In this document: one piece after another, positions 53,473 to 62,293 of the stretch
How positions within the stretch are numbered: position 1 is the first letter of the stretch
How the letters are laid out: each line of letters begins with the position of its first letter
Assembly (NCBI RefSeq): GCF_000021305.1
Contig: NC_011775.1
Span: forward strand, 1-64,000
Length of the DNA stretch: 64,000 nucleotides
Direction: 5' to 3'
DNA from: Bacillus cereus G9842
Lineage (GTDB): Bacteria; Bacillota; Bacilli; Bacillales; Bacillaceae_G
Translations under genes and position numbers: made by a program
Notes under the pieces: generated by a model
Told to the model about the DNA's origin: nothing
Databases searched by the model: none
The model's input: only the letters and a program-made list of their open reading frames with translations

Positions 53473-53841
53473 TTGTTAGAGGAGCAAATAACTTTATTCG
53501 ATGAACAATGTATTTATGAAATATTTGATGTATCTAAGGGGAATATCAAGTTCACAAATACCAAAAAGAAATTCATTGAATTAAAGGTAAAAGTACCGAT
53601 TTTAGCCAAACCGCTTAATGAATTAAAACCAAGTACTGATTATGATGAGGAATATGAGTTGTATCTGGAGTATGTGCAAGGAATTTGGTTATTCTATCAT
53701 TCGCGAGATACCAGCTTTAGTTATGAAAAAGCAGAAATAAAATGTAAAGAATCAAGAGATACTCAAAGTGAAGTACTAATAAGGGTTTATTTACAATCGG
53801 ATAATCAGTTTATTCCTACCAATGTTATAGAGTATTTATGA
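53473..53841 (+). CDS. Small protein with clamp-binding-like motif
   Basis: The 122-aa protein begins LLEEQITLFDEQ; QITLF fits the relaxed sliding-clamp consensus QxxLF. It is otherwise an acidic alpha/beta protein of unknown family. I chose TTG 53473, eight bases after AAAAGGAG; ATG 53467 is two bases away. It precedes the repeat protein. Confidence 0.65.
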   Translation: MLEEQITLFDEQCIYEIFDVSKGNIKFTNTKKKFIELKVKVPILAKPLNELKPSTDYDEEYELYLEYVQGIWLFYHSRDTSFSYEKAEIKCKESRDTQSEVLIRVYLQSDNQFIPTNVIEYL

Positions 53842-53971
53842 AATTTAATAAGAAATAATAAGAAATAATAATAAATTATTATTTGCTATTAAAATATCAG
53901 AGATAAATGATTATAATGCCCAATATGACATTAAAAGTAATCGTAGAATGAAAATAAAGGTAGTGAACTAG

Positions 53972-55012
53972 ATGAGTAGAGGGAATTACAAAACTAGAAT
54001 ATATTCAAAAGAAGAGTTAATAGAAATAATACAAGAAAAAGCAAAAACATTAAACCGTACACCGAAGAGATCTGAAATTAAAGAAGCATGCAGCGTTGTT
54101 AAAGTTTTTGGTAGTTTTTCAGATGGAATAATAGCGGCAGGATTAAAGCCAACTAGAAGAAAATTCAACAGAAAACCATGCAATGAAACAAGTAAACAAG
54201 AAATAATTATAGAGATTCAAAATAAAGCTGAGGCGCTGGGGAGAACTCCAAGAAATTGCGAAGTAGATTTAGGGAAAATAGCAATAAATAAATTTGGAAG
54301 TTGGAACAAGGCTTTACAAGCGGCAGGTTTAGAGGTGAATCAGAAAAATTATACACGCTCAGAGATTATCCAATTGTTACAGGATTATGCGAAAGAAAAT
54401 AAAAGGACTCCACGTAAATGTGATTTATCTATAAATTTTCATGCGTGTAGGAGGATTTTTGGATCATGGTGTGAAGCCATAAGGGCTGCAGGATTAACAC
54501 CAAATACTAGAAAAACAGACCAAGAGTTATTACAAGAATTAAAGAGAGTTTATAAGGAATTAGGGAAAGTTCCCACAGTTACAGAATGCCACAAAATAAA
54601 ATTTTGTGTTTCAAATTATCAAATACGATTTGGAAGTTGGAATAAGGCATTAGAGTTAGCTGGGTTACCTATAAAAAATTCAAGGCGATGTGGAATGACT
54701 AAAGAACAGTATGTAGAGTTATTAAAAGATTATGCAACTAAATTGGGGAGAGTACCTGGTTCAAATGAAATTAGAGAAGCGCGCGCAATTATAAATCGAT
54801 TTGGAAGTTGGAATAAAGCGTTAGAAGCAGCAGAATTACCTGTTATTAAAAGTAAAAAGGAAGAGTTAATAGAAATAATACAAGAAAAAGCAAGGGAGTT
54901 AAAACGCGTGCCAAAAAGCAACGAGATTAGACAATATTCTACAATTCATAGGCATTTTGGAAAATGGAATAAAGCATTAGAGGCAGCAGGATTGTCTAAA
55001 GAAAAACATTGA
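53972..55012 (+). CDS. Homing-endonuclease-associated repeat protein (six repeats)
   Basis: The 346-aa basic protein is six tandem repeats of about 45-50 residues. Each has the pattern (E/Q)LL(Q)xIxxxA...(R)TP....... ....FGSWNKAL(E)AAGL, as in the homing-endonuclease-associated repeat (HNH_repeat family). No HNH or other nuclease core is present, so it is probably a DNA-binding protein. Repeats 1 and 6 share more than 30 identical bases of DNA (GAAGAGTTAATAGAAATAAT), a sign of recent internal duplication. Confidence 0.8.
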   Translation: MSRGNYKTRIYSKEELIEIIQEKAKTLNRTPKRSEIKEACSVVKVFGSFSDGIIAAGLKPTRRKFNRKPCNETSKQEIIIEIQNKAEALGRTPRNCEVDLGKIAINKFGSWNKALQAAGLEVNQKNYTRSEIIQLLQDYAKENKRTPRKCDLSINFHACRRIFGSWCEAIRAAGLTPNTRKTDQELLQELKRVYKELGKVPTVTECHKIKFCVSNYQIRFGSWNKALELAGLPIKNSRRCGMTKEQYVELLKDYATKLGRVPGSNEIREARAIINRFGSWNKALEAAELPVIKSKKEELIEIIQEKARELKRVPKSNEIRQYSTIHRHFGKWNKALEAAGLSKEKH

Positions 55013-55250
55013 AGGTGTGGCATGACAAACAGTACATAGGATTTCTTAAAGAGTATGTTTAAAGGAAAAGGGGCTTAAAGCAAATTTGAAAAATTGTATT
55101 CTTAGAAAACTATCCAGTAGCGAGGTTCCTTATCTTTTGATAGGTAATCAAGAGGTAATCTCTAAAAGCAAGGATTAAAAATATAAGTTAATATTGTATA
55201 TTGTTAATATACTTTTTTATTATAAAAATATTATAAAAGGATGTTTGTAT

Positions 55251-55910
55251 ATGAAAATGAAAAATAGGAAATTCTTAAAAATAGCAGCAAATTTGGGAGT
55301 ATCAACTGTATTATTAGCGGGGTGTGTGGGAGATATAGAGGATGGTACTACACTATCAGAACATGATGTTAATAATGAAGATAGTACAAAGGAAAATACG
55401 AACTGTCCTCCAAATGATAATAAAGAAAATAAAAATGAGTGCTTTAGTGAGATGCCCGCGGATGGACCAACTAAAAATAGTAGTATTAGCTCTAATAATG
55501 GAAATAGTAATTCTGTTGGAGCAACGGATTTATTATTACCATTAGCAACAGGTTATATGTTAGGAAACATGTTTAAGCAATCACCAAATAATGTTAGTAG
55601 TGTTCAGTCTCAAAGACCATCAAATTATTATAAGCCTGGAATTGTTCAACAACCTATTACACCTAACAAAGAAGATAAAGATAAAAAAAGTTCATCGTCT
55701 GCAGCTACTTCTAATTATTCGCAATCCGGAAAGGCTAACGATAAAGTGAATTTGAATAAGGATAATACATCAAAACAAAATAGTAGAACAAATAGTACTG
55801 GAAACTCCAAAACAATAGTGCCTAATCAGTCTGCAAAACCATCTCCTTCTGCAAAAGTACCAAGTGGTTCAAGTGGAATTGGGAATGCCAAAGCACCTGC
55901 AGGATCGTAA
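55251..55910 (+). CDS. YgiB-like lipoprotein
   Basis: The 219-aa lipoprotein has an N-terminal LLAGC lipobox (Cys24). After a Cys-containing stretch it has LLPLATGYMLGNMF, close to the membrane-interacting segment of YgiB/DUF1190 lipoproteins. The end is Ser/Pro/Gly-rich, like YgiB. It is followed 16 bases later by the YgiC-like ATP-grasp gene, the E. coli ygiBC gene order. Start at ATG 55251 after AAAAGG. Confidence 0.7.
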   Translation: MKMKNRKFLKIAANLGVSTVLLAGCVGDIEDGTTLSEHDVNNEDSTKENTNCPPNDNKENKNECFSEMPADGPTKNSSISSNNGNSNSVGATDLLLPLATGYMLGNMFKQSPNNVSSVQSQRPSNYYKPGIVQQPITPNKEDKDKKSSSSAATSNYSQSGKANDKVNLNKDNTSKQNSRTNSTGNSKTIVPNQSAKPSPSAKVPSGSSGIGNAKAPAGS

Positions 55911-55926
55911 TTAAGGAGGGATATAT

Positions 55927-57174
55927 ATGTACACAGAGGAACAGCAAACAGCGTATATGAAAAAGTGGTTTAATTTAGTTGAGAAAGCTGGTAAAAAAGG
56001 ATTTACATGGGCTAGCCTACTAGAAAATGACGAATGGTGTCAGTATATGGCAACAGGGATACATAAAATGGATAGCACAGATTATAAAAAAATATTAAAT
56101 GCTACTATTGAGGTTAAAGATATTTTTCAAAGAGCTTATCAATATTTAATAGAAAATAGAGAGGCGTTTTTAAAGTTAAAATTACCTATAGAACTTTGGG
56201 AAGTAGCAAGAATGGAATACGGGAATTTATTTTCATATTTTACAAGATTTGATTTTATAATGAATGGCAATGGTATCAAAGTAATTGAGGTGAATTCTGA
56301 TACACCAACAGGTTATCTAGAGCCTTCTGTAGCAAATGAAGTCTTATGTAATTACCACCAAGTTAAGCATCCAAATAAATTAGAGGAAAAGCTAAAAATT
56401 GCCTGGGATAGAATCATAAGAGATTACAAAATACAGTCAGATGATGTAATTCATTTTACCAGTTATGATTGGCATGACGAAGATTACAATACTGTAGAAT
56501 TTATAAGAAGTTTTTGTTCACACTCAACTGAATATGTAGGAATCCAGGATATAATTGTAAGTAATGATGGGTTATATACACCAGATGGGACAAAAATCAA
56601 TTATTTATATAGATTGTATCCACTAGAGTATCTGCTAGATGATGTAGATGAATATGGGAAGAAAATAGGGATTCAATTTTTAGATCATATTGCGCAAAAT
56701 AGAGTTAAAATAATAAATCCACCTTCAGCATTCTTAATCCAAAACAAAGGGGTACTTGCAATAATTTGGGAGCTGCATGAAAAACAACAATGGTTTACAC
56801 CTGAAGAGCATGCCATTATTGAGAAATACTTTTTACCAACGTATTTTTCTAAGGAAATATTTGAAGAAAATAATGTTGATTATGTGAATAAATGCATATA
56901 CGGAAGAGAAGGAGGAGGCGTATGCATTATAAGTAAAGGTAATGAAATTGCTGCGGATAAAACTCCTTACTATAACGAACAACAAAAGATTTATCAGAAA
57001 TACATGGAAATGCCGGACCTGACAATTGACACTTGGGATGGGGGTTACACAGGTAAATTATTAGTAGGTTCACATTTAATAGCGGGAGAAGCAGCAGGGG
57101 TATTTTTAAGAGTTGGGGAGAAGATTACTGGTAACCTCTCAATGTTTATAGGTATTACAACAGAAAAAGAATAA
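55927..57174 (+). CDS. YgiC-like glutathionylspermidine-synthase family ATP-grasp enzyme
   Basis: The 415-aa protein matches the synthetase half of glutathionylspermidine synthase: IKVIEVNSDTPTGYLEPS (about 119-136), WELHEKQQWFTPEEHAIIEK, YGREGGGVCI (nucleotide loop) and GSHLIAGEAAGVFLR near the end. It lacks the amidase half. It is cytosolic, with a GGAGG ribosome site, and paired with the lipoprotein upstream. The substrate of YgiC-type members is not established. Confidence 0.85.
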   Translation: MYTEEQQTAYMKKWFNLVEKAGKKGFTWASLLENDEWCQYMATGIHKMDSTDYKKILNATIEVKDIFQRAYQYLIENREAFLKLKLPIELWEVARMEYGNLFSYFTRFDFIMNGNGIKVIEVNSDTPTGYLEPSVANEVLCNYHQVKHPNKLEEKLKIAWDRIIRDYKIQSDDVIHFTSYDWHDEDYNTVEFIRSFCSHSTEYVGIQDIIVSNDGLYTPDGTKINYLYRLYPLEYLLDDVDEYGKKIGIQFLDHIAQNRVKIINPPSAFLIQNKGVLAIIWELHEKQQWFTPEEHAIIEKYFLPTYFSKEIFEENNVDYVNKCIYGREGGGVCIISKGNEIAADKTPYYNEQQKIYQKYMEMPDLTIDTWDGGYTGKLLVGSHLIAGEAAGVFLRVGEKITGNLSMFIGITTEKE

Positions 57175-57239
57175 ATTGGTGTTTATAGAATATTAGTAGT
57201 TTTATTATTGATCTACTATTGAAAAATATGTAAATAAAC

Positions 57240-57289
57240 AAAAAAGCTCGTAGTAGGTGTTAAGAGAGTGAACTATTACGAGCTTTTTT
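57240..57289. terminator. Bidirectional terminator
   Basis: AAAAAAGCTCGTAGT pairs with ACTATTACGAGCTTTTTT, between convergent genes. Confidence 0.85.
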
Positions 57290-57340
57290 AGAGTATGAAA
57301 ATAGAATCTAATTATGTAAGGTTAATCGATTTTCAATTAT

Positions 57341-57568
57341 TTATCTTTGATACATAATTGCATCTTTTATAAAATATTCACTACTTGAACCATAGTTATA
57401 GTGGCTCTCTGTATTATAGATCATACTAAACTTGAAAATTAGATACATGGTTATAAATAAAATGATTTTAGTACTCCTCTTAATATTCTTTTTATCCATT
57501 ATTTTAACAATAATAATTAATAGAATATAAACAAGTAGAGCAAGTATAAATCCAAATGGTGTCCACAA
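57341..57568 (-). CDS. Two-TM small membrane protein
   Basis: The 75-aa protein has hydrophobic segments at about 3-22 and 34-50 and a polar, aromatic tail. No family assignment. GGAGGTATTAC precedes the ATG on the minus strand. Confidence 0.65.
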   Translation of the reverse strand: MWTPFGFILALLVYILLIIIVKIMDKKNIKRSTKIILFITMYLIFKFSMIYNTESHYNYGSSSEYFIKDAIMYQR

Positions 57569-57634
57569 AGTAATACCTCCTAAAGTTTCAGTACTTTTAT
57601 TGTAACAGAGGTTAATAGGGAAGGAGCATATAGT

Positions 57635-58108
57635 ATGTCTATGCTTAAAAAATATATTGAACAGCGAGGAAGAACATTAGATTTAGAAATCGTTCATTTT
57701 CTGGGGAAAAGAATTATTAGAAAAGCTGATAAAATTGGGAAAAAGTTAAAAAATAAAAAAGTTAATCCTAGTGATCAATGTATAATCGATTTAATAGATG
57801 AGTGTAATGTAGTAAGATATGTTCAATTACCTAGTATATTTAATGATTTACAAAAAAAATATGATTTAGAAATAGAATATGACTACCTACAACAATTAGA
57901 TGATATTCAAATTACAAGGGTTTTTGACTGTAGAACGTTCGGAGAAATGTTAACTGCAATTGGAAAGTCTATAAGAACCAGGAATAAATATAAAAAGTGG
58001 TTTTACCAATCGCCGCTTTCCTACAAAAAAATAAGACTAACTATTGGTGAATTTTTGATATGTACCTTAATGGTTATTATGTTTATTGTTTTTAAATTTA
58101 ATTCTTAG
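57635..58108 (+). CDS. 157-aa basic protein with C-terminal membrane helix
   Basis: The protein is mostly cytosolic-type and basic (KRIIRKADKIGKKLKNKK) with a C-terminal hydrophobic segment at about 136-154, suggesting tail anchoring. Family unknown. Good GGAAGGAGC ribosome site. Confidence 0.65.
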   Translation: MSMLKKYIEQRGRTLDLEIVHFLGKRIIRKADKIGKKLKNKKVNPSDQCIIDLIDECNVVRYVQLPSIFNDLQKKYDLEIEYDYLQQLDDIQITRVFDCRTFGEMLTAIGKSIRTRNKYKKWFYQSPLSYKKIRLTIGEFLICTLMVIMFIVFKFNS

Positions 58109-58237
58109 AAAAGAAACTAAGAATTAAATTTCTAGTATATAAAACATTACATATAGGTACTTTACTTAAAAAAGTATCTCTATTATAATAAATAATGATT
58201 TTGCAACTTTAATAAATTAATATAGTTAATATAAGGG

Positions 58238-58291
58238 AAAACCCCAAATAGACCATAACCTTCAATGTGTTAGGGCTATTTGGGGTTTTTT
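58238..58291 (+). promoter_or_regulatory. Leader hairpin, subclass with GGGAAAACCCC (SNase lipoprotein)
   Basis: TATAAT at 58194-58199. After 38 bases, AAACCCCAAATAG pairs with CTATTTGGGGTTT, with CCTTCAATG in the loop, then a T run. The nearly identical 5' part GGGAAAACCCC and loop CCTTCARTG recur at the sigma-factor leader (61251). Confidence 0.7.
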
Positions 58292-58319
58292 GTTTTAATA
58301 AGAAAAAAGGAGATCACTT

Positions 58320-58964
58320 ATGGATAAAAGTTTAATACGCTGTTTCGGAATCTCTATTTTAGTACTAACTATTTCAGGTTGTTCTAATACATCTCAGGTT
58401 GGTCAGAATGGCTTAATAACAGGTGTGAATGAAAGTGATATCGAAAAGCAAACAAGCGCTCTTACAGGGCTTTCGGGTGACCAAACAAATAAACCCAAAA
58501 AGAGAGAAATGACAAAGCCTGAAACTGAATTTTTTCCAGAAATGCCGAAGAATACTTTAAAGAGTAAACAATTTAATAAGGTATTAAGTGCAAATAAAAT
58601 TAAATTTAAAGATGGTTCTAGTATTGAGTTGATAGGAATACAAACCGAAAAGAATAGCACAAGGCGTGAATTTGTTGAGTTTCAACCAGAAAATTGCCAG
58701 AAAACATTGGAAGCAATTTTACTTGATGAAAAAAATGTATTTGTAGAAATTATATCAGGTGATGAAGAAGGCGAAATGTATGGATACTTATGGATCGGTA
58801 ATAGTAAAGAATTACGAAATGTAAATGCATTATTACTTCAAGAAGGATTAGCTAAGGTTGTACGCATTAGCGATGTAACAAAATATGATGAATCCTTTCA
58901 TGTAATTGAGCAAGAAGCATATCGTAGTAAACTGGGGATTTGGAAAGAGATAGATAAAAAGTAG
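58320..58964 (+). CDS. SNase-fold lipoprotein
   Basis: The 214-aa lipoprotein (lipobox ISGCS, Cys21) has a thermonuclease-like domain (about 85-210): FKDGSSIELIGIQTE, then GEMYGYLWIGN, VNALLLQEGLAKV and EAYRSKLGIWK. The active-site Arg that normally follows YG (YGR) is Tyr here, and the Arg-Glu pair after LIGI is not clear, so nuclease activity is doubtful. It sits outside the membrane. Start at ATG 58320 with AGGAG. A second gene follows 13 bases later. Confidence 0.75.
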   Translation: MDKSLIRCFGISILVLTISGCSNTSQVGQNGLITGVNESDIEKQTSALTGLSGDQTNKPKKREMTKPETEFFPEMPKNTLKSKQFNKVLSANKIKFKDGSSIELIGIQTEKNSTRREFVEFQPENCQKTLEAILLDEKNVFVEIISGDEEGEMYGYLWIGNSKELRNVNALLLQEGLAKVVRISDVTKYDESFHVIEQEAYRSKLGIWKEIDKK

Positions 58965-58977
58965 GGAGCTAATTATA

Positions 58978-59247
58978 ATGATGAAAATGTGCAATGAAAA
59001 GAGAAATTCCATAAAGAAACAACAACAATTAAGATCAGAAGTAACTAAAATGACAGAGAGTAGTTGCTTTAACTGCCCAATTTTAATAGAAAATAGAAAA
59101 GTATTAGGTAATAAAAAAGCTTATAAGGAATGTTTAGAAAGCTGTTTAACTTTAAAAAAGATACAGGATAAAAATAAAGAATTAGAGCAAGAGCAAGTGC
59201 GTTTTAGAAAATTATTTAAGAATGATAAAAAAGGATTAGCAATTTAA
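58978..59247 (+). CDS. 89-aa Cys-containing protein
   Basis: A small helical protein with SSCFNCPILIENR and ECLESC motifs, which may hold a metal ion, followed by a charged helix. It starts 13 bases after the lipoprotein gene. Family unknown. Confidence 0.6.
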   Translation: MMKMCNEKRNSIKKQQQLRSEVTKMTESSCFNCPILIENRKVLGNKKAYKECLESCLTLKKIQDKNKELEQEQVRFRKLFKNDKKGLAI

Positions 59248-59292
59248 TAAAGAAATTTGACTTAATAATATTTTATTAACTGGGGTGTTAGT

Positions 59293-59895
59293 ATGAGGAC
59301 AGAACTAAAAGGCATATTTATACCTATTATTTTAGTAATTATATTTACTTTTGCAGTAATTGTTTTACCTTTAAATATATATAAGGACTTATTTTCAAAT
59401 GTATTTTTAGTAAAGCATGATGGGAAACCAAGTACACATGAATTAGAAGAGGGATATGCAAGGAAAGTATCACCATTATTAAAAATAGGACAAACTTTAG
59501 TGGTTGATCAAATATCACAATTTGAGAACTCAGATGCTGAAGTGGAAAAGTTTAAATTAAAATTTGTAGATGGAAATAATAAGTATAATGAAATAGATTT
59601 AGACTTAAATAGTAAAGGAAACTATGTTGATATTTCTTTAGATGATAATAATGATGATAAAGCATATATACAGAGGAATGAAAACGTAAAAACAGATTTT
59701 ATTTATGGAGAGGCATATACGTATTATTACACATTACACATTCCAAAAAATTCTTTCAAGGATGAATATGATGATACTAATTCAGTTGAAGTAAAATCAA
59801 ATAGAATTTATGATGAAGATGGTGAATATGAGGATATTTTTACAATAACGCGTAAAATAATCTATCAAAAAAAGAAAGAACAAGACTATAAATAA
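59293..59895 (+). CDS. Membrane-anchored exported protein
   Basis: The 200-aa protein has a single N-terminal membrane helix (about 8-26) without a lipobox and an acidic extracellular domain (D/N-rich, DDNNDDKA, FKDEYDDTN) probably built of strands. No family. GGGGTGTT precedes its ATG and a terminator follows. Confidence 0.7.
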   Translation: MRTELKGIFIPIILVIIFTFAVIVLPLNIYKDLFSNVFLVKHDGKPSTHELEEGYARKVSPLLKIGQTLVVDQISQFENSDAEVEKFKLKFVDGNNKYNEIDLDLNSKGNYVDISLDDNNDDKAYIQRNENVKTDFIYGEAYTYYYTLHIPKNSFKDEYDDTNSVEVKSNRIYDEDGEYEDIFTITRKIIYQKKKEQDYK

Positions 59896-59909
59896 GGTCT
59901 TGTTTTTTT
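59879..59909 (+). terminator. Terminator
   Basis: ACAAGAC pairs with GTCTTGT, followed by seven T. Confidence 0.75.
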
Positions 59910-59999
59910 GTGTTTTAGTATAATTTGTTATTTAGATTTATAATGTTAGGGCAGGAGTTAAATAATAAAAATTTAATATTAAAGTAGGGGGTGTGAACG

Positions 60000-60353
60000 A
60001 TGCTTTGGCCAATATGTATGAGTATGATAACAATAGGCATAATCTTTTCTATTTTGACGTTTAGAACTGTTAAAAAGGAATTAAGAATAAATACCATAAA
60101 GAAATTAATGAATAAAACAAATTATTTGTGGGTAGGTATGATCATAGTCATTTTATTAATCTATTATTTTAATCTACAGATAAGTATAACTTTGTTCTAT
60201 GTATTACAAAGTATATTAGGAATATGGACAATTTTAAGTGTAGTTCTTTATTCTAAAAAGTTGTTTAAATCTGAGATACAGCTGCAAAACTGTTTTGATG
60301 CCAGTGTATCACTGATTTTTACGGGAATATCAATGCTTTTAGTAGCATTATAA
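60000..60353 (+). CDS. Four-TM membrane protein
   Basis: The 117-aa protein has hydrophobic segments at about 2-20, 41-58, 60-77 and 99-116 with a basic loop between the first two. Family unknown. GGGGGTG ribosome site. A bidirectional hairpin follows. Confidence 0.65.
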   Translation: MLWPICMSMITIGIIFSILTFRTVKKELRINTIKKLMNKTNYLWVGMIIVILLIYYFNLQISITLFYVLQSILGIWTILSVVLYSKKLFKSEIQLQNCFDASVSLIFTGISMLLVAL

Positions 60354-60356
60354 AAA

Positions 60357-60388
60357 TAGACAATGGTATATAAAATTACCATTGTCTA
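60357..60388. terminator. Inverted repeat between convergent genes
   Basis: TAGACAATGGTA pairs perfectly with TACCATTGTCTA; weak U runs. Confidence 0.55.
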
Positions 60389-60419
60389 TCAATTAATATG
60401 ATAAAAAACTTCACCAGTA

Positions 60420-61064
60420 TTATTTAATGAAATTTGATACATTGAAAAGTACTTTGCCCTGTACATTATGAATCGGAATTAAACCAAAGTCACTGTACCT
60501 GCTATCGTCACTAATAGGTCTATTGTCTCCAAGTACAAAAAGAAACCCCTTAGGTATGTATTCAATTTGAAGTAATTCCTTTAAGGTGAAATCCAAAGTG
60601 TAGAAGGGAGATTCTAATCCTTTTAAATAAATATTAAGATCTTCTCTTTCATTGCTACTTAATTTTTCTTTATCAATTTGGGGTTCTTGTATTTTATTTT
60701 TATATTTTGCTGGGTTGTTTTTTTGGTCAATAATAAAAGGTTCCTGTACCTGTTTATTATTAACGTACAGTGTATCATTCTTATACTCTATTTTTTCACC
60801 GGGTAAACCAATTACTCTTTTTACAAATGTTTTATTTTGCTTCGGATTTTTAAGCATTATTAAATCAAATCGTTCAAATCCAATTATTTTATGGCTAAGC
60901 CGCGAAACAATTAATGGATCCCCAGATTGAATATTAGGTTTCATACTCTCCCCATTTGTTAAATAGACAGTTAAAACGAAATGCTTTATAAAAATGTATA
61001 TTAAGCATGTACAAAGTAATAAGATGTAGAATCTCTTGTTAGATAGAATTTTATTTACACTCAT
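60420..61064 (-). CDS. Type I signal peptidase (second copy)
   Basis: The 214-aa S26 peptidase carries the N-terminal helix (about 11-33), Ser40 in GESMKPNI, Lys82 in FVKRVIGLPGE and LGDNRPISDDSRYSD. It is longer than the copy at 52063 because of an insertion at about 120-170 before the C-terminal box. Two divergent signal peptidases on one plasmid suggest distinct substrates. Confidence 0.9.
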   Translation of the reverse strand: MSVNKILSNKRFYILLLCTCLIYIFIKHFVLTVYLTNGESMKPNIQSGDPLIVSRLSHKIIGFERFDLIMLKNPKQNKTFVKRVIGLPGEKIEYKNDTLYVNNKQVQEPFIIDQKNNPAKYKNKIQEPQIDKEKLSSNEREDLNIYLKGLESPFYTLDFTLKELLQIEYIPKGFLFVLGDNRPISDDSRYSDFGLIPIHNVQGKVLFNVSNFIK

Positions 61065-61250
61065 TACAACACTCCTTTCTACTCATTTTGCATATTATAA
61101 GTATTTCATTTAGTTTTTTTAATAGTGATTTTGTAATAGCTATCGAAAATTAAAGAAATAGTTGAAAATTAATATTAATGTGTTAAGATAATTGTAGAAA
61201 ATTAATATCTTTGAACGGACTGTAATAACAATTGAATAAATTTATGCAAA

Positions 61251-61313
61251 GGGAAAACCCCTAATATTTGTAGCCTTCAGTGAGCTGCTTTTATTAGGGG
61301 TTTTCTTTTTTTT
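61251..61313 (+). promoter_or_regulatory. Leader hairpin, GGGAAAACCCC subclass (sigma factor)
   Basis: GATAAT near 61187, AT-rich leader, then GGGAAAACCCCTAAT, a loop containing CCTTCAGTG, and ATTAGGGGTTTTC with a T run. The gene starts 23 bases later. Confidence 0.7.
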
Positions 61314-61335
61314 GCGCAAAGGAGTGTAAAAAAAG

Positions 61336-62223
61336 GTGTTATTTAATAAAAGAAATTCAAGTGAAATAGGAAAATATCTAAATGAAATATGTAACTACGA
61401 TATATTAACGGATGAACAGAGTATGGAGCATATTATTAAATATAAAGAGAAAGGCGATATAGATTCGAGGGAGTTATTAATTTGTTCTAACTTAAGATTG
61501 GTTGTATCTGTAGCTAAATCATTCCCTTGTTATGGAAATTGCGATTTAATGGAAATGATTCAGGAAGGTACTATTGGATTAATGAAGGGATTAGAAGATT
61601 ATGATTATACTAAAGGTAATAAATTAAGTACATATATTACATGGTGGATCAGGCAGAGAATTTCAAAATATCTCTCAATTAATAGAAGTGATGTTCGTGT
61701 AGCTACTACAATGCAAAAAAAAATAACAGAAGTTAAAAATTGCTATTATGAAAATATGGGTGAAAAAGGAACAAACTTAACTACAATGGAAGTTGCTGAA
61801 AGGCTAGGTTATAAAGAGTCTATTGTGATTGACGCCTTAGTTACGGATAGGATTACTAATACAATATCTATAGAAGATGACGTACAAAATGAAAAAACAC
61901 TTTTAGATAGGCAACAATCTACATTAGCAATTTTAGCTAATAAAAATGCACCTAATCCTAGTGAGGTTATGGCTACCGAAGAAGAAAAATTTGAATTTGA
62001 TGAATTGATGTTTGTAACTTTAAACCCTAGAGAAGAAAGTGTACTTAGATATCGTTTTGGATTTGATGATGGAATAGAATTAACACTAGAAGATACTGCG
62101 CGTATACTTGGGGTTACTAGAGAGAGAGTTCAACAAATTGAAAAAAAAGCAATCGAGAAGATGAAGCAAAGATTGTCATCAAAAAAAATAAATAGTTTTC
62201 AAGAGTATTATTCCTCTTTATAA
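61336..62223 (+). CDS. RNA polymerase sigma-70 family factor
   Basis: The 295-aa factor has region 2 (NLRLVVSVAKSFP ... WWIRQRISKYLS), region 3 (MEVAERLGYKESIVIDALV) and region 4 (LNPREESVLRYRFGFDD then VTRERVQQIEKKAIEKM), close to primary-type sigma factors. It lacks region 1.1. It starts at GTG 61336 with AAAGGAG upstream. It may drive plasmid promoters with altered -35 sequence. Its own transcript carries a leader hairpin. Confidence 0.9.
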   Translation: MLFNKRNSSEIGKYLNEICNYDILTDEQSMEHIIKYKEKGDIDSRELLICSNLRLVVSVAKSFPCYGNCDLMEMIQEGTIGLMKGLEDYDYTKGNKLSTYITWWIRQRISKYLSINRSDVRVATTMQKKITEVKNCYYENMGEKGTNLTTMEVAERLGYKESIVIDALVTDRITNTISIEDDVQNEKTLLDRQQSTLAILANKNAPNPSEVMATEEEKFEFDELMFVTLNPREESVLRYRFGFDDGIELTLEDTARILGVTRERVQQIEKKAIEKMKQRLSSKKINSFQEYYSSL

Positions 62224-62293
62224 AATAGGATAATCTTGTTATAATATGAAATATTCAACTTTAATTTTAATTTTATTACTTATAACAATAATT

